Positions 33,689 to 43,830 of a DNA stretch of 64,000 nt are shown here, one piece after another (within the stretch, counting starts at the first letter, position 1; every line of letters begins with the position of its first letter). The stretch comes from Trileptium ribeirensis (taxonomy: Eukaryota > Nematoda > Enoplea > Enoplida > Thoracostomopsidae): NCBI GenBank assembly GCA_030248225.1, contig JASANE010005224.1, forward strand, positions 1 to 64,000, read 5' to 3'. A model generated the notes under the pieces. That model was not told the DNA's origin and searched no databases. It saw nothing but the letters and a program-made list of their open reading frames with translations. The position numbers and the translations under genes were made by a program.

Positions 33689-35799
33689 ATCCAGGTATAC
33701 TATTCTTCGAAACAGGGCTAGATAATTTAAGCATTTGTGTTGCTAATATTATCTATTTTTCGATCGTTTAACCATGTATCAAAATTTCATTGTGATATAA
33801 ATATGTCAAAAAGGATATATTGTATGTCAATCATAGACAGTGCTTGCTAGAATGCTGATTTCTTAGTGATAATTTGCCATAAACTGCTCGGAATTTAATA
33901 TCTTGGCTACAAACGTATTTTGAGCATTCGGCTGCGCTAAGAAAAGTAAACAGTGACGCACCTAAAAAAATTATTCCAATGTAATGAGTGTTTCAGCGCT
34001 TTGTCCTTTCAACTCATAACTAAAGGTTGTTCATGAAGTGAACACACATATGCGTTTCGGCTTTTCTGAACCCAGAGTGATCCGATATGTGCACACGGGA
34101 TCGTCCCTGGGTAAGATATTACCACATTCGGGTAATTAATATTTTTCAGTAGCCCGCCAATGACAAGATGACCCGCATTCTATTGGCACGCATCAGTTTC
34201 TATTTTTCATGATTACTTGGTTGATAAATAATTGATGTTTACATGGCTAAAGAGAGTTATTGAATTTCGGTATAGATATCACTGGAACAGCGCTGCTTTC
34301 TGATTAAAATTTACGGCCATTGCTCGTTTTAAGGGGCGTGGTGAAATACATGCTGTTTTGACGTTTTTGAAAACTCTGGAGTTTTACGTCAAGCCTGAAA
34401 TTTGCAAATTTCACAAACCATTTATATTAATTAAAACTTAGCCGATGGGATAACTAAATATATAACCTGGAACCTTAGGAAATTTAAGGAAAGTATAACT
34501 GAATATTTTAGAATATAAACTTGGTTTTACCACTGCATTTCCACAGCAAAAAATAATAATCAGGTGAGATCACAGGATCGTAGCTGCAAATTCAATTTAA
34601 ATTCCGTGGACAATATACATATTGTCACAATCAGATAAACCTACGACCATGAACCCAAGCAGTAAAGTTGAAGCTCTGTTTTTGTTAATGCATTGTATTT
34701 TTTTATTAATATACCTAGCATTCTAAACAAATTTATGATGTCTTCTTCGTTTTCTAAGTAGCAGTTTGTCTTATAATGGGTTCCCATGTTTATCAATAGT
34801 ATTGAGACGGTATATTCGCACCTTTGCTAAGTTTAGCCAATAAAATTGTTTCCTTAAGGTTTAAAATTGGGCTTTGATCGAAGCTCCACAGTGACCATAT
34901 GTTTTTAAAATTTTTCTGTAAACAACTGCTTATATTCATTTAAAATTGAAATTTGTGCTGTATAAAATGTACTTTGTTGTCTTCAACTTAGCTATCCTAA
35001 ACGCATCGACGGAGAAGATCCCAATCATGCTCCAGACAACTTGAAAATATTGAATTTACATTCTATAACATAAATTGTCTGAGAACGGAATTCGTCCAAA
35101 GGTGGAAATATGCACGTGACCAATAGATTTAACCCTAAGTGTCAAAAAATTTTAAATTTCGACCTGAAAAGACAAGTTATACAATTTTTGCTTGGTAACA
35201 GTGGGTAGTAACGAATAAACAATCTTAATATTCAAAAACCAAAATTATCTACGTACATGAAGTTGTTGTGGGGTGGTTATACACTACAATGACAATATCC
35301 AGGTTTAGATGTTTTTAACTTTAAATATATATGTAAAATGATGGTTTTTCCAAGAGAATGAGTATATTCTAAAAATCTAAGTCTTAAAAAAAGCTGGCGA
35401 AATGAATTTTAGTTACACTAAGTGCCACTAAGTTTATCGTAATTCAGTGTTATAAAGCCCCAATAACCAGGACGGTTGTTGACAAACCCGAAATGAAATA
35501 AAACAAAAATACATTTCTCTTGGTGTAGCACATAATATACGTCCCGTGCATCTCATTGATTTAAGATTAAGATTTTTAAAATAAACTTTATTGCCTGTTA
35601 CACGAGCGGTGTCCTTAATTTTAATTAATCCCTTCCTTCATGAATTAGTTTGCATTTTACCTATTGTAGAACAAACTACCAACACGCAGCCGAACGCTCA
35701 CTATGGAATTAACTGAGTTAATGCAATAAGCAAGTTTCACATAATATTACGTGCGAAAAAGTGTGCATTTTTGTCTCATGCATCCGTTTGGAATAACTT
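33689..35799. other. Intergenic or 3'-flanking sequence, nothing recognised
   Basis: AT-rich sequence downstream of the synaptotagmin stop. The first AATAAA I notice is near 34839, which would imply a long 3' UTR; a closer non-canonical signal is equally possible. No ORF or repeat family was recognised. Confidence 0.5.
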
Positions 35800-36370
35800 A
35801 AGATATCATATAACCATTCATTAGAGATTTTAGTTTCTCGTATTAATTGTAAGAGATTTTTGCGTGTTTTAGCAGACTATAAAAAACAAAAGTTTCTAAC
35901 AGCCATTAGAGACAAAAGCAGTTAAAGCTAGCTGCTAGCAATTTTAGTCTCTTATGACTATCTGTTGGAGATATTGCTTTTTCGACAATATCTAAGCTCA
36001 CAAGCTGGAACCGTTAAATACTTGAAATTGTAATGAATAGCTGCTGGAGACTTTCGTATTTTCTAACTGGCTGCAAAAGATAAAAATTTCTGACAGCAAG
36101 TCATTAGGGCAAAAATATGTTACGACTAATTGTAAGGCATTTTAGTCCCTAACAGTTAGCTGTTAGAAATTCCTGTCTTTTTATGTTATCTGTAAAAGAC
36201 TAAAATTTAAACAGCCATCTGCTTGAGATTTAAATACTAAACAGGGAGCCATTAAATAAAAATATCAGTCGTTTGCAAGTTTCTGATATATCGTATAAAC
36301 ATCCATTTGAGATTTTTGTGTCCCATAAACGGCTGCTAGAGACAAAACTGCCCAGTTTTGCACATATTGT
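35800..36370. repeat. Degenerate dispersed repeat (AGCCATTAGAGACAAAA-type units)
   Basis: Recurrent blocks such as AACAGCCATTAGAGACAAAA, GCTGCTAGAGACAAAACTG, CTGCTGGAGACTTTCGTA and TAACAGTTAGCTGTTAGAAA occur about every 50-70 bp. They look like decayed tandem units mixing TAGAGAC, AAAAGTTTCTAACAG and GCTGCTAG. Related text occurs at 48480-48740. No coding potential. Confidence 0.5.
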
Positions 36371-36783
36371 TCTGCGAGACCTATTTTACTTCGTATTGTA
36401 ATAAGCTGCACAAAAGCAACAAGCTGCATTAAAAGTTAAATCGGCAACAAGGTCGTTCAGCGATAACACTAGAAAAGAATACGCTGATCGTGATTTGACG
36501 CACGACCTTACACTTATAGACGTTCAGATTATCGGTGTAAAACTAAATTTCTGAAGCGAAAAATATGCCCTGCAACGCCAACTGTATATTTACTCGAGAC
36601 GATTCAACTATAACATTATAGTGATCTTGCTTGGGTTACAATGTACGCTCAGTGACGCTATATAGCAACTGGAATGAGTAAACTTGTAGTTTTTTCTACT
36701 TATCCTATCAATGGTGATTTTTACACTTTTGTCACATACAGCAGATGGTCACATAATATACTTTCAATATTGTTTACAACAAA

Positions 36784-36980
36784 CGATCGCATTAAAGTAA
36801 TAATTATGTATTATTACAAATTTAAGTTGTAATTGTAATACTTTAATTGATGTTGTTAGCACCGAGCGACCGCGCTAATGTAAATAACTGTATTATTACA
36901 CATTTAAGTTATTATTTTAGTACTTTAGTTGGAGTTATGTACACCACGCGAGAGCGCTAATGTAAATAGCTATTTAGTAG
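36784..36980. repeat. About 88-bp tandem repeat (2.3 units)
   Basis: CGATCGCATTAAAGTAATAA..., CGACCGCGCTAATGTAAATA... and CGAGAGCGCTAATGTAAATA... begin successive units, each with TATTATTACA..ATTTAAGTT and a TACTTTA-TTG block. The last unit is cut where the retrotransposon 3' end begins (36985). Confidence 0.65.
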
Positions 36981-36984
36981 TGAT

Positions 36985-38470
36985 AAGTCAAAGTCAAAGT
37001 TTATTGAACATCAAGATTACGTGCATACAGATATACATGGCACAACGAAATAGTCGATAATAAATTTGAAGTGTGAATATGCAGCAACCAAGAATATTCA
37101 ATAAAAAGGTTAGAAAGGGGGACGAGCCCTACTCTTACATCTAACCTAAGTTCCGGTTATAGTAGAGATATCGATTCAAGTTGATGTCATTTTCCAACTG
37201 ATTCTTAAAAGTTCTTAAATTCGCTGAACATACGACTTAGCTAGGTAAACAGTTCTAAATATCAACTTGCCGCAGAACAAAGTTATTTCTTGCTGTATTG
37301 GTGTGCCACTTACGTTTTACCAGTTTTTTTACAGTTTCCATGTGTACTGGTATTTTGCGAGAGCATGAAAAGGTTTTGACAAGCATTTACATCTCCGTTC
37401 AGACATTTAAAAATCATGCAGAGGCCAGCTCGCAGACGCTGCAACTCTAATGGTTCAAGGTTGTAAAGTCTTAGGCGCTCTTTGTAACTGATAGGAACAC
37501 AGTTGTTTCTATAATTTAGTCTTCGAGTAAAATATCTCTGTACACGTTCAATTTTGTCTATCTCCATTAGGGATGTGGGTGACCAGACTGACGATGAATA
37601 TTCCAAAAGGGGTCGAATATAGGATATACAACAAAGCAGTAAGGCATGTGGGTCGCAGTTTTTAAAACAACGAAATAACATGTTAGTAATACGATACTCC
37701 TTGGAAATGATTGCATTTATATGAGATTTAAAGTTTAGATCGTAATTAACTGTTACACCCAAATCTTTTACTTGATGCAAAGTGGACAAGTCAATGCCAT
37801 TTATACCCTAGTGTACTTTTGGATTTTTTACCAAGATGCAAAACTCCACACTTTGATGGCGATATGGCAAGCTGCCAATTGGAAGACCATTTCAACAGTA
37901 GGCTAAGTGCGTTTTGCATTGATACCTGAGAACAGTTATCGTTCTTATGAAAAGGTAATATATATTTTAACATCATCAGCAAATACTTTAAATGAAACAT
38001 TGCTTAAACAAGATGTTACATCATTAATATATAACAAAAATAAAATGGGGCCGAGAACGCTACCTTGCGGTACACCAGATATCACATTTCGTGGTTGAGA
38101 CAAAGTGTCGTCAAGTTTCACTCGCAATTGTCTGTTATTTAGAAATGCTTTTAACCATCTTAGTAGCGTCCCAGTAATACCAAAAGAAGGCAGCTTATGG
38201 ATTAATTTAACATGAGATACGGTATCAAACGCTTGTACAAAGTCAATATATACTATATCCACATCCTTTTTAGAATCCAGAGCAAACGACCACTCATGTA
38301 CAGTTTCCAATAGTTGAGTACAAGTGGATTTTTTGGACACAAAGCCATGTTGCTCAGGTGATATCAAGCTGTTTTCTTGCAAATATGATTTGAGAGAATC
38401 ACATATTATGGTTTCCAAGTTAACCCGCTTGTTTTCCATCTTTATTGGTACATATTTAATTCTCTTCTCA
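36985..38470 (-). pseudogene. 5'-truncated non-LTR retrotransposon (CR1/L2/Jockey-type RT)
   Basis: Read on the minus strand, 38439-37945 encodes RT blocks: SPEQHGFVSKKSTCTQLLE, VYIDFVQAFDTVSH, GVPQGSVLGPILFLLYIND and the catalytic FADDVKIY. A frameshift near 37950 leads to the thumb-like WQLAISPSKCGVLHLGKK (38000-37791). A second shift near 37795 leads to 37789-37310 with HQVKDLGVTVNYDLNFKSHI and a C-terminal region, then stops. The 3' end reads CAATAAACTTTGACTTTGAC, a short-tandem tail typical of CR1/L2-like elements. The endonuclease domain and the N-terminal part of RT are missing, as expected from 5' truncation during target-primed reverse transcription. At least two frameshifts and several stops make it dead. 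Confidence 0.9.
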
Positions 38471-39122
38471 ATACCACTACTGTTGTTTACAAAATAAATT
38501 TTCTTTAATATTAATGAATTCGCCTCCTATATATAATTATTATTAAATGTGGTACTGAAATCACTTCTCATACGCAATCTGTTATCTTACCAAAAATAAT
38601 TTTTTATCGGATAGGGTGAAATGAGGCATTTCCAGAAATGAGCGATATGTTTGTTTTTACATCAACATATTCAATATTGTTTTTTTTTTGTATTTTCACT
38701 TAACTTTCACGAAAATCAAACAAAATGCACAGAAAGGCATGAAATATATACAGAAAAGTGGTAAATAGATACACAGTGGTAGTAAGTAAGTATGTTGTCC
38801 GTTTTTGTGGGACACATCAGGCTAGAATTACTAATACTTGTGTAACTACACTAAGACCGAAATGGCTCAAATAGATATTCAGCTTATTGCAAAGCCCTTA
38901 CTCTGTAACAAAGGATTTAGTTGCAAAATATCGGTATATACACGTTGTTTTCTCTCAAAGCTGAATTTCGAAACATAACTTACAAAAATCATACCGCTTA
39001 TGATCTCGTAAACTTAAGGTGCGCCGCTTACAATCCCCTTTTCTGTTGTTAGCGATTGGCAATAGCTGTTGAACGATCAGCCAACAGATGTTTCCGTTGT
39101 TCTCGTTAGGTTTGCTCATGCA
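38471..39122. other. No gene seen
   Basis: AT-rich sequence upstream of the truncated retrotransposon, without recognisable endonuclease or other domains. Confidence 0.5.
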
Positions 39123-39395
39123 TCACTGCAACAGTGAAGGATAAGCGATAACAATATTTGATTTACTTACGTTTAAGCGCAGTTCCAAGTTTTTTGTGCG
39201 ACCCCTGCCATGCTTCTGACCTAATCGTATGCTTTTTGCAATTTCGATCACATTGTGTCCGTATTTTCTCATTGTGTCCGTGATTTCAATCTCTAACAGA
39301 TTTGACATATCAATCCCAAACGGCAGTCGTAAACGACAAACCCAGCTTGTTGTGAATAATAAGCCATAAATCAATGCATGATTTGAATTAATCAC
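39123..39395 (-). pseudogene. Possible retrotransposon ORF1-like fragment (weak)
   Basis: A 90-codon ORF includes IAKSIRLGQKHGRGRTKNLELRL, which loosely resembles the RxxRLGK..RP segment upstream of endonuclease/RT in some non-LTR elements. It precedes the RT relic on the same strand, but the space between them is too short for an endonuclease. A donor-like AAC|GTAAGT near 39173 and an acceptor-like TTGCAG near 39124 are also present, so an exon remains possible. I do not recognise it firmly. Confidence 0.2.
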
Positions 39396-39432
39396 AGCTT
39401 TGAATATAAACAGGTAATCGTAAGTATATAAA

Positions 39433-40244
39433 TACAGCGTTTAGGTTATAAAAGACACCATGTGGAAGCTTCTCCCCTCTGGGTGTCTCTGCCATCATCC
39501 ATTGGACACTATGTTGTTTATGATGGGTTTCTAAGATAGTATATATAGGTAGTGTACTGTCGATAATAGTACGGTGTAGACTACACCATAAAATTTATAT
39601 GGTGTCAGCTACTCCGTGCTGTTAGTTATTTACACGCCTTATTGCTGATTCAGATAATAATGTGCCCATATACTCTAAAATTTTTGTTACATACGATATG
39701 CTGTACCTATCCAGTGTTACATACGACATTGAACTTTACGTAATCAATCTGATACTGCCAGTATATTTTGATCGGTTATAGTGATATGTATAATCCTTTT
39801 GGGGTACTTCAGGACGAATGGATCTTTTTACAAAATTCGTTTGATATTGGTTACCCCCTCCAGTTTGATTTTAGTGTTCCCACCAGTTTGTTATTGGTGC
39901 CCCCCTCCCAGTTTTATAACGATGTCCTTTCCAGTTTGATATTGGTGTCCCCTCCAGTTTGTTTTTGGTGATCCCTCCAGTTTGATAGTGGTGTTTCTCT
40001 CAAGTTTCATGATAGTGTCCTCCTCCACTTTGATATTGGTGATGTAATGTGTGTTTGGATGGTGTCCTTGACACCGTTAGTAATAAATTATATGTAGATA
40101 GACACTACAGTTAAGGTGATTGCGCCTCTTATAACTACTTCATTATAGATAGTAGGTATAAACTGCATGCCACTGGATGATGTGGATTAGACAGTTGGAG
40201 GAGAAAACATCCTTATGGGGGTCCTTTATAACATAATCGGCGCA
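39433..40244. mobile_element. MITE family 2, copy with internal insertion
   Basis: The left end TACAGCGTTTAGGTTATAAA resembles TGCGGCGTTTACGTTATAAA of the copy at 49954. The right end reads GTCCTTTATAACATAATCGGCGCA. The interior matches the reverse complement of 49954-50366: GACACCATGTGGAAG, GGTGTAGACTACACCATAAA and GGTGTCCTTGACACCGT occur in order. A block of about 210 bp of CCAGTTTGAT repeats separates the two halves. No transposase; presumably moved in trans. Confidence 0.6.
39840..40045 (+). repeat. Minisatellite inside the family-2 MITE (unit about 20-30 bp)
   Basis: Seven or eight degenerate units follow the pattern CCCTCCAGTTTGATATTGGTG, with variants such as CCAGTTTGTTATTGGTGCCC and CCACTTTGATATTGGTG. 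The unit is absent from the related copy at 49954. Confidence 0.75.
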
Positions 40245-40760
40245 TAACTCAATGCTGAATTTAGAACCTTGTACCCTGTAGACAGTGGTACTATCACCTG
40301 ATTTAGGTTGAACGTTGATAACAACCAGATTTAACAGCGACCATTTATACGCCTGGGGCAGGTTTATCAGGCAACTGTCTATACTTAGCACTATTTTTAC
40401 TTACAATCTCCACCACTGCAGCAAGAAACCATGACAGGCGATTTTTTTATAAAATTCTTCGATACAACAACAACAAGACGGTTTATTACACGTCAAGCCA
40501 GTCATATTACACAGTAAGTTTTTAGCTGGTAACGAGAATTTTAACTGATATGGGTATAATGAGCATTTATATTACGTAATAGAAACTTAGTCAAAGTCAC
40601 ATTTAATGGCGAGAATTCCGAAACCAACATATTTTGGTAGGTTAAAAGAAAATTTTGTCCATCTAATGAGATGAATTAAGTAAATTTTGGATGGTGAATT
40701 AAACAATTTCCACTCTTATTGCTATAATAATAAATAGTTTCAGCAAGAGCTCTTTTTACT
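40245..40760. other. No gene seen
   Basis: Stretch between the MITE and the MULE terminal region. No recognisable domains or repeats. Confidence 0.5.
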
Positions 40761-41082
40761 GGTGCTGAAAGTCCTTCGCTTCGGGGGGTTTGATGTTGGG
40801 CTGGTACTAATTGTTAGAATATATTGCTGAATTGTTCGAGTTTGATAGATTTCTACTAGAAATTGCTGAAATATACGTACAAATTGCGGAGGTGTTCCTA
40901 TTTAACATTATTGGTGTTCCTATCTAAATTATTATTGGTGCTGAAAGTCCGTCGCTTCGGGGGGTTTGATGTTGGGCTGGTACTAATTGTTAGAATATAT
41001 TGCTGAATTGTTCGAGTTTGATAGATTTCTACGAGAAATTGCTGAAATATACGAACAAATTGCGGAGGTGTTCCTATTTAAC
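40761..41082 (+). repeat. 146-bp direct duplication with 30-bp spacer (MULE terminal region)
   Basis: GGTGCTGAAAGTCC..TCGCTTCGG to ..GTGTTCCTATTTAAC occurs at 40761-40906 and again at 40937-41082, with about three substitutions. It lies about 260 bp beyond the 3' end of the MULE transposase. Part of it (AATATATTGCTGAATTGTTCGA) has an inverted near-match at about 43790-43812 on the other side of the ORF, suggesting a duplicated TIR end. Confidence 0.75.
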
Positions 41083-41340
41083 AGTTTTCTATCCAAATTC
41101 TCTGAATTGTGTGAAAACTCAAAAATTTTAACACCGACTAAGTATTGAATTTGTTCGAACAACACAGCACAAAGAAGGGTGATATTTATTTTGCTCAAAG
41201 AAACTACTGAAATTGTTCAAAACTTCTCTTATGTAAACAGAGTCACTTAAATATACCAAAATCCTACCATATGTAAGAAACTACTGAAAATGCACAAAGC
41301 AAAATAAAGAATGATATAAACATACATCTTGTAAGTCACG

Positions 41341-43152
41341 TCAATTTAGAGAGAGTGCTCCGCCAATACGTTTAGGTCGTCCAGCTTTTCGTTTCAAATT
41401 CATTAATGGAGGAAGGCTATACCCGTAGTACTTAATCATAAGACCCACAATATGCTTGCATGAATAAAGTTTAAGGCCCTGGCGACACGAGCATGTAAGA
41501 AGACCAGATTCATTCTTGTAAAGCACGAAATAAGAGGATATAAAATTAGTGAAGTCTTCAAAGTCAACGAAATTTCCAATACAAAATAACGAGAACCATC
41601 GGTCAAAGGTCATACGACAACTGCTGTTCTGAACGACGTACTGATGGTCTGGTATTTGATATATAGTAGTGGGCGAAATTGTTTTAAACCATGTCGTTGC
41701 GTTGCTGACTGATTTGTTGCAAAAAAGGTCGGGTTCTTCAGCAAAGCCTTCCGCCGATAACTTTGTTGACCATTCGACAATAGCTCTTTCCGCCTCCACC
41801 AAAAAATTACCAAAATTAAGACGTCTATGCTGTGTGATGATATCTTTGATTTTTGCGTTGAACGACACAAGTCCGTTGTTTTTTGATGGATAGGAAACTG
41901 CTGCGCCTTCAAACCAATTGGGTAGCCGTGTAAACCATTGATTGTTAATATAGCTTATAAATTTGACCACTATTTCGGAGTCAAGATAAGCCCATTTTTG
42001 CACAAACAGTTCGGTGCCTATCTGAAATAAATCTCGGGTGTAACACAGCTGTAGCGTATTGATGTCTGCCTCGATTGAATTCCACATATCTTTTGGAAAC
42101 CCTTTTCCTTTATGCTTACGGATAGCAGCCATGACATGGGCCCAACACATTAGGCGCGTTGAATTGGGAAAGTACTGCTGGACAGCTACTGTTATACTCG
42201 GGCTGCCGTCTCCCATTACAAAATTAGGTTTATATTCAGAGAAACAAGTACGCGACAAATTATTAAATAGTTCAATGTAGGTTTCGGCTTTTTCGTCGTC
42301 AGAGACTATCGCCAGGCCAAAAAGATGAAATCTCCGGTTTTTGTCGGACGTTCCGCAAACTAAGATGGGGCATTCATTGTTGAGGATTTTATAGGTGCAG
42401 TCGACTTGGAGAAGTTCGGTATTCTGCACGTGTTGCAGTAAGTTTGGAGTTGTCATGAAAATAAAGAGGTCATCTGTGCTGTTGACTCGAAACTGTGGCA
42501 TAATGAACATTGCATTAGGATCATTGGGAATGTTCTGTCGCTGCGAACACCAGGATTCAACATCGTTGGCATTTAGATTGGGCGGTAACTTTGAGTTAAC
42601 ACGACGGAAATAAGCGACACAGTTTTGAAGCTGTTTGTCATTTGGAACTTCAAACCCTTCGCCAGCTAGATTGCGCCGTATTATTGTCAAATTACACCCG
42701 GACGCGGTATACAACTGGATTTTGCGGCGAACTGGTGACGGAACTCCTTGTGTTTTTACGCCGTTTCCTTCGTGAATGTGAGTCCCTTTAGTGTAAACAA
42801 GGTAGCGTCCATCTTCGTAGTTACTCATAGCTGAGAAGTTGCACTCAGGGTTTTTCCGGTACGATTTACAACGATAATACTGTTTAGACTTGTATAAAGT
42901 AGACTTAATTACGCCAATGTCTTTCAAAACATTTGCCAACTGCGATGCCGTAGCACATGATGTAATTTCAGAAAACTCCATCTCCAAAACAACGACAAAA
43001 CTAAGAGTCCACAAATGAAGAAACGAACTGAGAGTATAATTAGATCGTGTACAGCAATTACTGATATCAAAACTACTGAACCCTTTAATTTTATTTTCTC
43101 TTTGTGCAATTTCAGTAATATTCCCACAACTGTAATAACAGATTGTTATCAT
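41341..43152 (-). CDS. MULE-type transposase with FLYWCH-like and SWIM zinc fingers
   Basis: A 603-codon open frame. The likely start is the Met at 42981 (residue 58, MEFSEITSC...), since the preceding residues match nothing. Residues 81-130 form a FLYWCH/WRKY-GCM1-type zinc finger (Cys95, Cys104, His125, His127). Residues about 246-440 are a MULE transposase DDE core: first Asp in VDCTYK (251), second Asp in MGDGSPS (315), then the CxxH motif MCWAH (336-339). The third acidic residue, expected in NNGLE, is Val429 (NNGLVSFN), a one-base change from Glu (GAG to GTG). A SWIM zinc finger CSC..CKH lies at 554-567, followed by an AT-hook-like GRPKR. Mutator-like transposases cut and paste DNA in the nucleus. 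The frame is intact, but the missing Glu suggests lost catalysis or a captured role. Confidence 0.88.
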   Translation of the reverse strand: MITICYYSCGNITEIAQRENKIKGFSSFDISNCCTRSNYTLSSFLHLWTLSFVVVLEMEFSEITSCATASQLANVLKDIGVIKSTLYKSKQYYRCKSYRKNPECNFSAMSNYEDGRYLVYTKGTHIHEGNGVKTQGVPSPVRRKIQLYTASGCNLTIIRRNLAGEGFEVPNDKQLQNCVAYFRRVNSKLPPNLNANDVESWCSQRQNIPNDPNAMFIMPQFRVNSTDDLFIFMTTPNLLQHVQNTELLQVDCTYKILNNECPILVCGTSDKNRRFHLFGLAIVSDDEKAETYIELFNNLSRTCFSEYKPNFVMGDGSPSITVAVQQYFPNSTRLMCWAHVMAAIRKHKGKGFPKDMWNSIEADINTLQLCYTRDLFQIGTELFVQKWAYLDSEIVVKFISYINNQWFTRLPNWFEGAAVSYPSKNNGLVSFNAKIKDIITQHRRLNFGNFLVEAERAIVEWSTKLSAEGFAEEPDLFCNKSVSNATTWFKTISPTTIYQIPDHQYVVQNSSCRMTFDRWFSLFCIGNFVDFEDFTNFISSYFVLYKNESGLLTCSCRQGLKLYSCKHIVGLMIKYYGYSLPPLMNLKRKAGRPKRIGGALSLN

Positions 43153-43830
43153 ATTTGAGCAATCAATTTTCGTTTTATTTCAGTTGCAGAAGCGTATATT
43201 TCGAGCAAAGTAAGTAAATTTTTTGTGCAAATTCAGTTTTCCCCAATAATTTGATGAAAGTTAGGACGGCTAAAGACGGGGTGCTGTAATACAATTAAAA
43301 GTATCATCAGGGCTTTTAGACCGTCATTTCGGCAACGCGTACGGCTTGTGCAAATCGTCAAGGAATACACAGTCTGGCGGTGCAACAGTAATTGAAAATA
43401 TAGCACTGGGATTTTCTGGAAGGCCAGCAATTGTTTTCTTGCAATATGCGAAATTTTTACTAAGCTGCCGCGATTCGACGACGGTACAAAACTTCTATTC
43501 CAGGTGTTTTGTAAAGAATTTGTATCGATAGAGTTGCATTTAGAAAATTGACAATTTGTTGGCGCCAAAAATTGAGAAAGTACTATTTCGGGTGAGCATG
43601 TATTTTTGAAATTTATTTTGAAAATAGCTTCACATAGAAAGTAAATGGACGACAAATCAAGTCGTTAATGACACTAACAATCAGTTCTTTTATTGTCGAA
43701 CAATATGTTAAAATTTTGTCGTCAATCATTTGAGCAATTCAATGTTTGTGCTCGGTAACGATAAATTCGAACAAGTCAACAGTTTGGTCGAACAATTCAG
43801 CAAATATATTACACTTAATATTTCACCGTA
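43153..43830. other. MULE 5' flank and possible terminal region
   Basis: Contains an inverted near-match to the left duplication: CGAACAATTCAGCAAATATATT near 43791-43812 against the reverse complement of AATATATTGCTGAATTGTTCG at 40819 and 40995. Repeated TCGAACAA and GAGCAATTC motifs cluster here and in 41120-41220. A clear TSD is not visible, so the termini are only approximate. The ORF at 43233-43655 has no domain. Confidence 0.4.
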
